Positions 1 to 8,073 of a stretch of 13,619 nt of DNA are shown one piece after another (position 1 is the first letter of the stretch; the number at the start of each line of letters is the position of its first letter). The stretch is from CAYWTX01 sp964461295 (GTDB taxonomy: Bacteria; Planctomycetota; Phycisphaerae; SM23-33): positions 1-13,619 of the forward strand of contig CAYWTX010000035.1 in the NCBI GenBank assembly GCA_964461295.1, read 5' to 3'. The position numbers and the translations under genes were made by a program. The notes under the pieces were generated by a model. The model was not told the DNA's origin and ran no database searches. It saw only the letters and a program-made list of their open reading frames with translations.

Positions 1-2
1 CC

Positions 3-689
3 GCGGGCAAAGACCATCTGACGGCCTATGCCAACTGGGGCCGCGGGTTCTTCCCCGTCTTCCGCGGCGTCAGTTCGACGGAGATCCTGGTTCTCCAGCC
101 GGAGACCTCCGAGAGCTGCGAGGCGGGCCTGAAGGCCGCGGCCCTGGAGGGGCGCGTGTCTGGCACGGTGGCTGTGTACCGGATGCAGCGTAGGGATGTT
201 GTCGGCTACAACGCCGCGACGGCCACGCAGGAGAACATGGGCGATTGGGACATCCGGGGCGTGGAGATGGATGTGCGTGCCCGGCCGGCGGACTGGCTGG
301 ACGTGTACGGCAGCTACACGATCCGCAGCCCGCGGATCGCGCGGAGCGACGGCAGCCCGCAGGTCGAGGGCAACCAGATCGTGTTCATATCCGAGCAGAT
401 GGTCAAGCTGGGGGCGGAGGTGAACCACCAGCGGAAGCTGTTCGTTGGGACGGACCTGCAGTGGACCGGGCGAAGCTTCGCCGACGAGGCGAACCTGGTA
501 AGCCTGCCGGCGCACTGCGAGGCGAACGCGCACATTTCCTACAAGTGGGAGCAGTACACCCTCACGTTCTTTGTGCGGAATCTGTTCAACCAGGAGTACT
601 ACTCGGGCGTGTTCAACGGCGTGGTGAACGGTTCGGCGTTCGAGGGCGAGGGGCGGACGTTCGGCTTCGCCGTGACGGCGAGATTCTGA
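3..689 (+). CDS. TonB-dependent outer-membrane receptor, C-terminal part (5' end outside window)
   Basis: The frame is open from the first bases, so the gene starts upstream; 228 codons are visible. The residues fit the second half of a TonB-dependent receptor beta-barrel: an early strand with LQPETSESCEAGLK (the usual 'L.PE.S...E.G.K' signature), alternating polar and hydrophobic strands, a late FVRNLFNQEYYSG segment like the 'V.NLFN..Y' motif before the last strands, and a terminal aromatic residue (TARF) expected for an outer-membrane barrel. Such receptors import ferric siderophores, cobalamin or other large ligands using the TonB-ExbBD system. The plug domain is not in the window and the ligand cannot be read. 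The next gene begins 23 bp after the stop, suggesting co-transcription with the hydrolase and MFS genes. Confidence 0.9.
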   Translation, partial: AGKDHLTAYANWGRGFFPVFRGVSSTEILVLQPETSESCEAGLKAAALEGRVSGTVAVYRMQRRDVVGYNAATATQENMGDWDIRGVEMDVRARPADWLDVYGSYTIRSPRIARSDGSPQVEGNQIVFISEQMVKLGAEVNHQRKLFVGTDLQWTGRSFADEANLVSLPAHCEANAHISYKWEQYTLTFFVRNLFNQEYYSGVFNGVVNGSAFEGEGRTFGFAVTARF

Positions 690-712
690 GCCTCGCGGGC
701 AAAGGCATCGGC

Positions 713-1309
713 GTGCGAAGAGACCTGGCCTTGTTCAACGTGGATACCCAGGAACCGGCGGCCTCGATGGACCGCCTCGTGATCCGTCCGCGCATGGCGC
801 CCTTCGGCGCGCAGGTGGAGGCCCTGCTGCGCTTCGCCGAGGCGCACGATGTGACCGTCGTCTCCACGGCGTGCGTCAACGCCGCGCCTGTCGCCGCCGT
901 GCTGCCGCCGGAGGCGGTGTTCGTGCCGACGGACGCGGGCGAGACGGCCTGGCGCGACCGGCTGGGTGGCGATTGCCGTCGCGTGTGGATCGAGAAGCGG
1001 TCCTGCGGCAGCCGGGAGGCCAACGTTGGCCAACGTGCGTTCGACCCGTTCCACGCGAATCCTCACGCGGCCGAGGCCGTGCGCTCGCTCGGCATCAGCC
1101 ACTATGCGGTCTTCGGCGACTCGGCCGCGTACTGTCTCCGCTGCACGGCCGAGGGCTTGCTGGGCCTTGGCTGTCGGGTGACGCTGCTGGCCGACGCGAT
1201 CGGCCCGGGCATCGACGACGAGCGGAGGAAGGCGGAAGTGCTGGCCGAATTGCGGCTCCTGGGCGCCACGGTGACGACGACGGGCGAGTTCCTGGCCGGG
1301 GCGCGGTGA
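713..1309 (+). CDS. isochorismatase/nicotinamidase-fold cysteine hydrolase
   Basis: The 198-aa protein has the family's catalytic layout. Asp11 sits in ALFNVDTQ near the N-terminus, Lys95 in VWIEKRSCG, and Cys141 in VFGDSAAYCLRCTAEGLL, which matches the 'G...D.C...TA..A' nucleophile helix of nicotinamidases and isochorismatases. A second alpha/beta half follows (VTLLADAIG). Length is normal for the family. I chose GTG at 713 because it gives the usual short lead before the first beta strand and has AAAGG 8 nt upstream; the reading frame itself stays open far upstream inside the receptor gene. These enzymes hydrolyse amides such as nicotinamide or the isochorismate vinyl ether. The substrate here is unknown. 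Placement between a TonB receptor and an MFS protein would suit processing of an imported ligand or metallophore, but that is inference. Confidence 0.8.
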   Translation: MRRDLALFNVDTQEPAASMDRLVIRPRMAPFGAQVEALLRFAEAHDVTVVSTACVNAAPVAAVLPPEAVFVPTDAGETAWRDRLGGDCRRVWIEKRSCGSREANVGQRAFDPFHANPHAAEAVRSLGISHYAVFGDSAAYCLRCTAEGLLGLGCRVTLLADAIGPGIDDERRKAEVLAELRLLGATVTTTGEFLAGAR

Positions 1310-1313
1310 GCGA

Positions 1314-2636
1314 ATGGCGTGGCTGGCCGAAATCGTTCGCTGCCTTCGTCCGCCGGAGTTGAGCGGGCCGGAGCGGCACACGTACGTCCGGCACCTGTGG
1401 TTCGACCTGCTGGCGTCGGCGTCGGCGGGCATCTTGGCCAACGCACCGGCCATTGCTCTTAAGAGCATGGGCAGCCCGCCCTGGGCGTTGAGCCTTCGCC
1501 TGGGCCTTTCCAGCGTCGGGATGCTGGCCGCGCTGTACCTGGGCGGGTGGATGGCCCGCCGGCGGAAGATGCCGTTCGTGTTGGCGCCTGGGCTGGGGTT
1601 CGCCGCCTGCTCGGCGGCGATGGCCTTCACGCGCGAGCCGCTGGCGTTCCTCACGCTGTTCGGGGTCGGGGCGGTCTTCGAGATGGTCGCTCGCCCGGCC
1701 GTGACGGCTGTGCTGCGCCTCAACTACGCTCCGCGGCGGCGAGGGGAGGTGATCGGGCACGTGCGGGCGTGGTGCGCGCTGACGTTCCTGGGATCGCACC
1801 TGGCGGCGGCAGCGCTGCTGCGCAGCGGCGGCGGGCAGGTCGAGACGCTGATCTGCGGGCTGATGCTGCTGGCGGCGGGGATGGACCTGGCGAGCCTGGC
1901 GGTCTTCCGGCGCATCCGCGTGCGCGAAACGGCGCTGGAGGCGGGGCCGATTCGTCCGAGGGTCGTCGCGACGCTGGCGGAGTCCTGCGGCGTGGTGGCG
2001 CGCGACCGGCGGTTCCGCCGCTACCTCGCGGGGTGCTTCCTGTTCGGCTTCAGCGGGCTGATGTACGTGGAGTTCGTACCGGCTGTGCTCCAGCGGGGGC
2101 TGGGGTGCGGGTACATCGAGTTGGCGCTGCTGACGCACGTGATACCGGGCGTGGCGCAGTTCGTGACCACGGGCTGGTGGGGCCGGCGCCTGGACCGCTC
2201 GACGCCCAACGCCGAGTGGGGATGGATCCGGCTGGGGTGGGGGCTGGATCCGATCCTGCTGGCCGCGGCGCCGCTGGCGGCGGCGGTTGCGCCGGCGGCA
2301 GCCTTTGCCCTGGCCGGGCTGGGGCGGATCAGCCGCGGGGCCGTCATGGGCGCCTCGTGGGTGCTGTGGTGGCGCGTGGGGATCGCGCACTTCGCTCCGC
2401 CCGGGGGCGACACCACCCGCTACATGGGCATCCTGACATTCCTCAACGGTCTCATGCGCCTCGCGGCGGCCGTGGCCGGGAGCCTGCTGTTGGTGCATGG
2501 GTCGGCGGCGTCGGTGCTGCTGATCGGCGGTGCGGGCGTGCTGGCGTCGGGGTGGTATTCCCGGCGCCTCGCCTCGCGCGAGCGGTTGGAGAAGGTCAAG
2601 CCCACCATCGCGGAGTTCGAGGGACAATTCCCGTGA
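1314..2636 (+). CDS. MFS-type multi-pass membrane transporter
   Basis: The 440-aa protein is very hydrophobic, with about ten to twelve membrane segments. Two six-helix halves are suggested by a hydrophilic middle around residues 195-225, before YLAGCFLFGFSGLMYVEFV. A basic loop after the second helix (GGWMARRRKMP) resembles the cytoplasmic loop 2-3 of the major facilitator superfamily, as does WWGRRLDRS in the second half. The start ATG lies 4 bp after the stop of the cysteine hydrolase gene with no strong Shine-Dalgarno, so translation is probably coupled. MFS proteins move small molecules by proton or ion coupling. The operon position after a TonB receptor suggests inner-membrane transport of the same or a related ligand. 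No substrate signature is recognisable. Confidence 0.75.
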   Translation: MAWLAEIVRCLRPPELSGPERHTYVRHLWFDLLASASAGILANAPAIALKSMGSPPWALSLRLGLSSVGMLAALYLGGWMARRRKMPFVLAPGLGFAACSAAMAFTREPLAFLTLFGVGAVFEMVARPAVTAVLRLNYAPRRRGEVIGHVRAWCALTFLGSHLAAAALLRSGGGQVETLICGLMLLAAGMDLASLAVFRRIRVRETALEAGPIRPRVVATLAESCGVVARDRRFRRYLAGCFLFGFSGLMYVEFVPAVLQRGLGCGYIELALLTHVIPGVAQFVTTGWWGRRLDRSTPNAEWGWIRLGWGLDPILLAAAPLAAAVAPAAAFALAGLGRISRGAVMGASWVLWWRVGIAHFAPPGGDTTRYMGILTFLNGLMRLAAAVAGSLLLVHGSAASVLLIGGAGVLASGWYSRRLASRERLEKVKPTIAEFEGQFP

Positions 2637-2686
2637 TCGGGTTGCCCCCGCCTCTGGTGCGGTCGGGTTGAGGCAGACGACGCGGC

Positions 2687-2715
2687 TTTCCTGGCTAGGC
2701 GTGCTGCTGTAGAAT
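2687..2715 (+). promoter_or_regulatory. possible promoter before the histidine kinase gene
   Basis: TTTCCT at 2687-2692 and TAGAAT at 2710-2715 are 17 bp apart, a sigma-70-like pair in otherwise GC-rich DNA. The -10 overlaps the annotated ATG at 2714, so if this promoter is real, translation more likely starts at the in-frame ATG at 2723. Weak evidence only. Confidence 0.25.
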
Positions 2716-4210
2716 GCCGGCAATGCGGACATCCATCGGTTTGCGAATGCTGATCGGCATGAACGTGCTGATCATCGTGCTGGGGGCGGGCCTGGCCGTT
2801 CTGGCGGGCAACGCGGCCGGGGAGGTCGTCGAGCAGCGGCTCGTGAGGCAGGTGGCGGAGAACGCGGGGAAGTTCCTGGTCGACCGGCGGCTGCCGCTGT
2901 CCGACGCGCTCATGAACGACCTGCGGCGGCTGTTCGGGGTGGACTTCGTGGCCGTGGGAGCCGAGCGCAGCGAGTTGTTGGCATTGAGTCTGGTGGCGCA
3001 GGAGGCCGAGCCGTTCATGGATCGCGTGCGGCAGGGCGGGTCGGGCGGGCGGATCGACCTGGGCGGCCTGCGGTGCCGGTTCGACTCGCACGAGATTCGC
3101 CTGGCGCCCGGGCCGCAGGACGCGGCGGGGCGGCGGGTGCGGGTGTTCGTGGTGGCGCCGGACACGCTGTACCAGGATGCCCGCGCCAAGGCGGTGGGGG
3201 GGATCGTGCTGCTGGCCGTGCCGGCCATCGCGGTGGCCAGCCTGCTGGCGGTGGCGTTGTCGCTGACGATCAGCCGCCCGCTGCGGCGGCTGGCGGGCGA
3301 GATGGACAAGGCGGTGACAGAGGAGGGACAGGGCCAGGCAGAAGGAGAGATGCAGCGCCGCGAAGCAGGCTTTGTCGAGGGAACAGACGCGAAGGGGACG
3401 GGCGCAGGCGATCGGCGTTCGCGGGGATCGCGTCGCGGGCCCAGCGAGGTGGTTCGTCTGGGCGAGTCGTTCGATCAACTGCTCAAGCGGTTGAGCCAGG
3501 CGCAGGTCGAGCTGGCGCGGTCGGAGCGTCTGGCGACGCTGGGCCGCGTGGCGGCCGGGGTGGCGCACGAGTTGCGGAACCCGCTGAGCGGGATCAAGAT
3601 GAACCTTCGCGTGTTGCAGGACGAGATGCCCAGGGACGCGCCCGGGGCGGCCACGACGGAACTGGTGCTCCGCGAGGTCGACCGCATGGACCTGTTCGTG
3701 CGGGAGCTGATGGCATTGGCGGCCGGCGACGGGCGCGGCGATCCGCCGGCGGGGGGCGACCTGCCCGGGGTGGACCTGGCCGAGGCGGCGGAGTCGGTGG
3801 TGGCGTTGCTGGACGGTCGGCTGCGACACGCCCGCGTGACGGTGGAGCGAAGTTTTCCGGCCGAACTGCCGGCGGTGCGGGGCGACGCGCCCCGCGTGCG
3901 GCAGGTGCTGATGAACCTGATCGTGAACGCGATGGAGGCGATGCCGGGCGGCGGGACGCTGCATCTGTCGGCTGCGGAGGGCGACGACAACGGGCTGGTG
4001 CGGTTCAGCGTGGCCGACAGCGGCGACGGCGTGCACGTGCGGGACATGGACGTCTTCGACGCGTTCACGAGCACCAAGGCCGGCGGCGTGGGGCTGGGGC
4101 TGTACCTGTGCCGCAAGATCATCCAGGCCCAGGGCGGGCGGATCGGGTATGAGAACACCGGGCAGGGGGCGGTGTTCTGGTTCGAGCTTCCCGCCGGAAG
4201 CGGCAAGTAG
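2714..4210 (+). CDS. membrane sensor histidine kinase, NtrB-like, partner of the downstream sigma-54 activator
   Basis: The 498-aa protein has a transmembrane helix at about 12-31, an extracytoplasmic sensor region to about 158, a second helix at about 162-186, a HAMP region starting at SRPLRRL, a HisKA domain with phospho-acceptor His285 in AHELRNPLSGIK, and a HATPase domain with the N-box (Asn405 in NLIVNAMEAMP), G1 box (Asp435 in DSGDG) and G2 box (GLGL, 460-463). It should autophosphorylate His285 and phosphorylate Asp55 of the response regulator encoded next. The HELRNPL motif and sigma-54 partner place it with NtrB/AtoS/ZraS-type kinases. Odd: about 42 hydrophilic residues (203-244) separate the two HAMP halves. 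The start is either ATG 2714 or ATG 2723; neither has a clear Shine-Dalgarno. The signal sensed is unknown. Confidence 0.92.
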   Translation: MPAMRTSIGLRMLIGMNVLIIVLGAGLAVLAGNAAGEVVEQRLVRQVAENAGKFLVDRRLPLSDALMNDLRRLFGVDFVAVGAERSELLALSLVAQEAEPFMDRVRQGGSGGRIDLGGLRCRFDSHEIRLAPGPQDAAGRRVRVFVVAPDTLYQDARAKAVGGIVLLAVPAIAVASLLAVALSLTISRPLRRLAGEMDKAVTEEGQGQAEGEMQRREAGFVEGTDAKGTGAGDRRSRGSRRGPSEVVRLGESFDQLLKRLSQAQVELARSERLATLGRVAAGVAHELRNPLSGIKMNLRVLQDEMPRDAPGAATTELVLREVDRMDLFVRELMALAAGDGRGDPPAGGDLPGVDLAEAAESVVALLDGRLRHARVTVERSFPAELPAVRGDAPRVRQVLMNLIVNAMEAMPGGGTLHLSAAEGDDNGLVRFSVADSGDGVHVRDMDVFDAFTSTKAGGVGLGLYLCRKIIQAQGGRIGYENTGQGAVFWFELPAGSGK

Positions 4211-4229
4211 TGTCGGGTGTCGGGTGTCC
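4211..4229 (+). repeat. short tandem repeat, 7-bp unit TGTCGGG
   Basis: Directly after the kinase stop codon the unit TGTCGGG occurs twice and is followed by a partial TGTC. It borders the palindromic element just downstream. It may be replication slippage or the edge of an inserted repeat; no function is evident. Confidence 0.6.
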
Positions 4230-4246
4230 AGGCGCGGGCGCTGCAA

Positions 4247-4365
4247 GGAGACAACGAATTACACCAATGAAGACGAATTGCACGAAGAAGAGAGGAATCC
4301 CGGGCGAACCATCGATCTGTTTCCCTTCGCGAAATTCGTCCCTATTCGTGTAATTTGTGGTCTCC
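4247..4365. repeat. 119-bp palindromic element, MITE- or REP-like, between kinase and regulator genes
   Basis: The left arm starts at 4247 (GGAGACAACGAATTACACCA) and the right arm ends at 4365. Reverse-complemented, the right arm begins GGAGACCACAAATTACACGA and matches the left over about 40 bp with roughly ten mismatches, including identical AATTACAC and GACGAATT blocks. The centre is about 37 bp with CCCGGG. The element is much richer in A+T than the flanking genes and contains no plausible gene. It lies in the 200-bp gap between a co-directional kinase/regulator pair, so a read-through transcript would fold here into a long hairpin. Similar 'AATTACACGAAT' palindromes occur widely in environmental bacterial genomes from memory; copy number in this genome cannot be judged from one window. 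Confidence 0.7.
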
Positions 4366-4410
4366 CGCCTCCTGCGTCGTTTAAGTTTCCCATAGCGAAA
4401 GGCATATCCA

Positions 4411-5823
<1,413 letters not shown>

Positions 5824-5891
5824 AGGGGTGTGGCGAACGCGGTGGTCCAGCGACTTTCGGCCCGCACAGCCCACGAACAGGTTTGGGGGTC

Positions 5892-5919
5892 TTGACAGCA
5901 TAGAGCCGCGTGGTAAGCT
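5892..5919 (+). promoter_or_regulatory. sigma-70-type promoter of the transposase relic
   Basis: A perfect TTGACA (5892-5897) is followed after 16 bp by TAAGCT (5914-5919). It lies about 40 bp upstream of an AGGAGG Shine-Dalgarno and TTG start, giving a complete set of expression signals for the fragment downstream. Confidence 0.5.
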
Positions 5920-5959
5920 ATTTCCTCAGCGACAGTAACGACGCTCAGGAGGCCTACCG

Positions 5960-6160
5960 TTGCCCGACCATCAGTTGCCAGACATCCCGCTGCCTCCCGG
6001 CTGGGCCGAGAACGTCAAGTCAGCCGTTCTCCACGTCATCTCCCTGGCCCACTTCGCTATCGTGGCGACCCGCGGCTGGGCTGCCAACAGCGTCAGCGCT
6101 CGTGTCCGCCCGACCGGCGGCATCTCCGCCTCTGTTCCTGCCCTCTCGTCCCTCGGCTGA
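5960..6160 (+). pseudogene. transposase/integrase N-terminal fragment (HTH plus rve-core type), truncated
   Basis: TTG at 5960 follows a perfect AGGAGG (5947-5952) by 7 nt. The first 50 residues (PGWAENVKSAVLHVISLAH, then RGWAANSVSARVR) match, from memory, the N-terminus of a transposase family common in Planctomycetota, whose full proteins continue with a coiled coil, a helix-turn-helix and an integrase core. At about 6109 the similarity stops and a short unrelated tail (PTGGISASVPALSSLG) runs to the stop at 6160. The rest of the transposase is absent, so this is a remnant of a mobile element, not an active one. The shift looks like a deletion or recombination junction: no other frame downstream resumes the protein. 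A short peptide could still be made. Confidence 0.55.
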
Positions 6161-6302
6161 GACATGTAACCCCAAAGGGAACGCAAGCCAGAGCAGCATT
6201 CCGTTGGCCAACCGAGGGCAGTCGAACCGATCGGGGCTGGACCGCCCTGGCGGGCCAGCCGGACGCCAGAGGCCCGCGCGTCCTGGAGCCGCAGAAACGC
6301 AT

Positions 6303-6480
6303 CGAGAGTAGTTACTCCCGACCCGCGAGTAGACGCCGCCGAACGGGCCGCACCCCTGCATGTCTGCGCGCGTAGTTACGCGCAAGCGTACGCACTCCAG
6401 CGAAACCGGGTGCAATGGAGTGCAATATCCCCTTGGCTTCCTCTCGAGGGATCTGCCCCTTGTGCCGTAACGGGTTACGG
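6303..6480. repeat. cluster of short perfect inverted repeats
   Basis: Within 180 bp there are four: GAGTA-GT-TACTC (6306-6317, extended by a CG/CG pair beyond one mismatch), GCGCGTA-GT-TACGCGC (6368-6383), GCACTCC/GGAGTGC (6392-6398 and 6417-6423), and CCGTAAC-GG-GTTACGG (6465-6480). Two share the core TAGTTA with different but self-complementary flanks, so pairing appears conserved rather than sequence. No gene is supportable between 6161 and 6530. They do not fit the attC core consensus. They could be protein-binding palindromes, RNA hairpins with four-base loops, or debris of mobile elements. Confidence 0.45.
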
Positions 6481-6530
6481 CGATTTGGCTTAGAGGTAGT
6501 TCGGCGTCCTCATAACCCGGAGGTCGTGGG
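6481..6530 (+). other. tRNA-Met(CAU)-like fragment, not a functional tRNA
   Basis: The stretch has a D-arm-like GGCTTAGAGGTAG, an anticodon-loop-like CTCATAA with CAT at 6511-6513, and CCCGGAGGTCGTGGG, which resembles the 3' anticodon stem, variable loop and start of the T-stem of bacterial tRNA-Met/fMet. The anticodon stem does not pair (GCGTC against CCCGG gives only two pairs) and the T-loop and 3' acceptor are missing. It ends where the truncated metallophosphoesterase reading frame begins. It may be a tRNA relic left by integration or recombination, or chance. Confidence 0.25.
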
Positions 6531-6532
6531 GC

Positions 6533-7006
6533 GTGATCGAGCGGCTGGGACTGCGAATCGCCGGTCTCACCGGCAACTACTCGCCGCGGGCGTATGAAAC
6601 CGGCCGAAGCCCAGTGAACTACGACGACCTGGCTGTTGTGGCAAACGAGAGACGGAAGAAACAGTCCACCTACTTCACCAAGCCCGAGGTCGAGGCCCTG
6701 GCCGAGCAAGGCCCCGTCAACCTGCTGCTTCTGCACGACTGGCCCGCCGGGCTGCCCGAGCTTGTTGAACCTAGCACGACGGACGGCGATCCCAGGCACG
6801 GCGTCGGCAATCCGCCCGCGCGATGGCTATTGGAGCAGCTCAAGCCCCGCTGGGCCTTCTGCGGCCACATGCATCAGTACTTCCGGGGCGATGTCCTTTG
6901 GCCTGACGGCCGCAGAACGACCGTTGCCTGCCTGAGTCGAATCACAGGTCTGTCTGGCACCTCGATGCAAGTGCTGGATGTAGACGCGATCGCGCCTTCA
7001 CGATAG
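6533..7006 (+). pseudogene. metallophosphoesterase, C-terminal fragment
   Basis: The frame from GTG 6533 encodes 157 residues matching the second half of a calcineurin-like phosphoesterase: LRIAGLTGNYSPR, then NLLLLHDWPAG (the metal-binding His after the central sheet), then WAFCGHMHQYF (the C-terminal GHxH). The N-terminal metal motifs (DxH, GD, GNHE/D) are absent here and in all upstream frames, so about 100 residues are missing and the product cannot form the usual two-metal site. A stop at 6497-6499 closes the frame and no good Shine-Dalgarno precedes the GTG. The truncation point lies next to the tRNA-like fragment and hairpin cluster, consistent with a recombination junction. It is a different subfamily from the complete phosphoesterase at 7339-8073. 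Confidence 0.65.
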
Positions 7007-7022
7007 CCCGGGATGTAGCGCC

Positions 7023-7040
7023 TTTCACCGTGCGGTGAAA
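7023..7040 (+). terminator. perfect hairpin after the phosphoesterase fragment
   Basis: TTTCACCG-TG-CGGTGAAA is a perfect 8-bp inverted repeat starting 17 bp after the stop at 7006. It can form a stem with a GTGC tetraloop. There is no T-tract, so a factor-independent terminator is uncertain; it also resembles the 2-bp-centre palindromes at 6306-6480. The remaining gap to 7183 shows an A+T-rich patch around 7105-7135 but no supportable gene. Confidence 0.35.
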
Positions 7041-7183
7041 CTGGCCGAATCAGTGAACCCCGGTGACAGGACTCCCTCGCAAGTTTACAGGGCATGCCTG
7101 GCGATTCTTCGCTATATTCTATTTTGAGTTATTCGGCTCGGACGCCAGTAGCCGGAAATGGAATACAACAGCCACGGGCGTTC

Positions 7184-7342
7184 TCACGCCGCGGAAGCCG
7201 CCAAAGACGTCCCTGCTGACGGCTGGATTGTCTTCGTGGAACCATCGGCCAGGATGACGCTCACCGAGCCGTCCCGGCTGATCGTGACGGTCCGCCAGTG
7301 CCCCTGGCCCTGCATGCTCCGCCGCCTGGCCCAGCCATTCAT
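7184..7342 (-). CDS. small hypothetical protein, 52 aa, start overlaps the phosphoesterase stop
   Basis: The ATG at 7342-7340 shares the sequence ATGA with the stop codon of the upstream metallophosphoesterase gene. The product starts MNGWARRRSMQGQGHW and has a likely beta-hairpin (RTVTISRDGSVSVILADGSTKTIQ) before an Ala-rich tail. The same 4-nt overlap recurs at two other junctions of this minus-strand chain, which favours a translated gene in spite of its size. No family is recognised. The RDGSV.V.LADG.TK pattern resembles small all-beta domains, but this is a guess. No Shine-Dalgarno of its own is needed if translation is coupled. Confidence 0.4.
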   Translation of the reverse strand: MNGWARRRSMQGQGHWRTVTISRDGSVSVILADGSTKTIQPSAGTSLAASAA

Positions 7343-8073
7343 AGGTCCAGGACGAGCTTGGCCGTCTGGAACGACGGATTCATCTCTACGCCCGCATAGC
7401 CGAAGGGATTGCACAGGACCCTGGTCCGACCAAGGCCGTAATCGAGGCTGTCGTGCGTGTGGCCGTGGACCCACAGCCGCGGGGCCCTGGTCAACAGAAT
7501 CTCCTCCGCCTCAGGGCACGCGAAGAAGCAGTTCAGGGGCGAGCCCTGGTACTTGGGCACAATGCTCCGCTGGCTGGGCAGGTGGTGTGTAACGACGATG
7601 CTGTCAGAGGTCGTGTTCTCACGAAGGAAAGCCAGGCTTTGGGCGTTCTTCTTCTGGACCCACTGGCGGATGCCGGCGATGACCTGGAAGTCGCTGATCT
7701 GATCCTCCAGGTCTTGGCGGTGCTCCCCGAACCAAAGCGTGCAGCCGACGAAGTGGATCCCGTTGATCTGGCAGGTCTCATCCTCCAGCCAATGCACGTT
7801 GGGCAAGTCCAGTGTCCGCTTGATTCTCTCAATGTCCGGGAGCGACGAATGGTAGTAATCGTGGTTCCCCGCGACGTACACGACGTGCGGGTACTTGCTG
7901 GCCAGCAGCTTCAGCGCCGGCCGCAAGCCGGAGGCCACGGCCAGGTCACCGGCCACGATGGCCACGTCGGCGGCGGGCAATTTGGCGATCAAAGTCTTGC
8001 CGCCGCCGGCGTGGAACTCGCAGTGGAGATCGGCACAAATATAAGCTCTCATGGGTCCACCAGTAGTTCTCAT
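7339..8073 (-). CDS. calcineurin-like metallophosphoesterase, complete
   Basis: Numbered from the inner ATG at 8052, the 237-aa protein has all motifs of the fold: ADLH (Asp8, His10), AGDL (Asp36), AGNHD (63-65), VTHHLPS, and GHTHD at about 197-201. These bind two metal ions and hydrolyse phosphomono- or diesters; the small size and lack of accessory domains suggest a cytoplasmic enzyme. The start is uncertain. ATG 8073 adds seven residues and overlaps the stop of the preceding 27-codon ORF as ATGA, so coupled translation favours it. ATG 8052 starts right at the first beta strand. The downstream 52-aa ORF overlaps the stop as ATGA. Substrate unknown. In accessory regions such enzymes are frequent and need not be housekeeping. 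Confidence 0.88.
   Translation of the reverse strand: MRTTGGPMRAYICADLHCEFHAGGGKTLIAKLPAADVAIVAGDLAVASGLRPALKLLASKYPHVVYVAGNHDYYHSSLPDIERIKRTLDLPNVHWLEDETCQINGIHFVGCTLWFGEHRQDLEDQISDFQVIAGIRQWVQKKNAQSLAFLRENTTSDSIVVTHHLPSQRSIVPKYQGSPLNCFFACPEAEEILLTRAPRLWVHGHTHDSLDYGLGRTRVLCNPFGYAGVEMNPSFQTAKLVLDL

Noticed and set aside
1021..1040. Perfect palindrome ACGTTGGCCAACGT
   Set aside because: It lies inside the coding sequence of the cysteine hydrolase and is explained by codons; a single occurrence is not evidence of an operator.
599..2732. Long open frames on the minus strand opposite the hydrolase and MFS genes
   Set aside because: They are Arg/Pro/His-rich shadows produced by high G+C codon use; the plus-strand frames carry clear domain motifs.
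2420..4246. 608-codon minus-strand open frame opposite the histidine kinase
   Set aside because: No recognisable domain, biased His/Arg/Gln/Pro composition, and it lies antisense to a well-supported kinase.
6303..6480. Inverted repeats considered as integron attC sites
   Set aside because: The RYYYAAC and GTTRRRY core motifs are not present in the required arrangement.
7063..7257. 64-codon plus-strand ORF in the A+T-rich patch
   Set aside because: Has a GTG start without a ribosome site, no family resemblance, and overlaps the antisense 52-aa ORF that has better contextual support.
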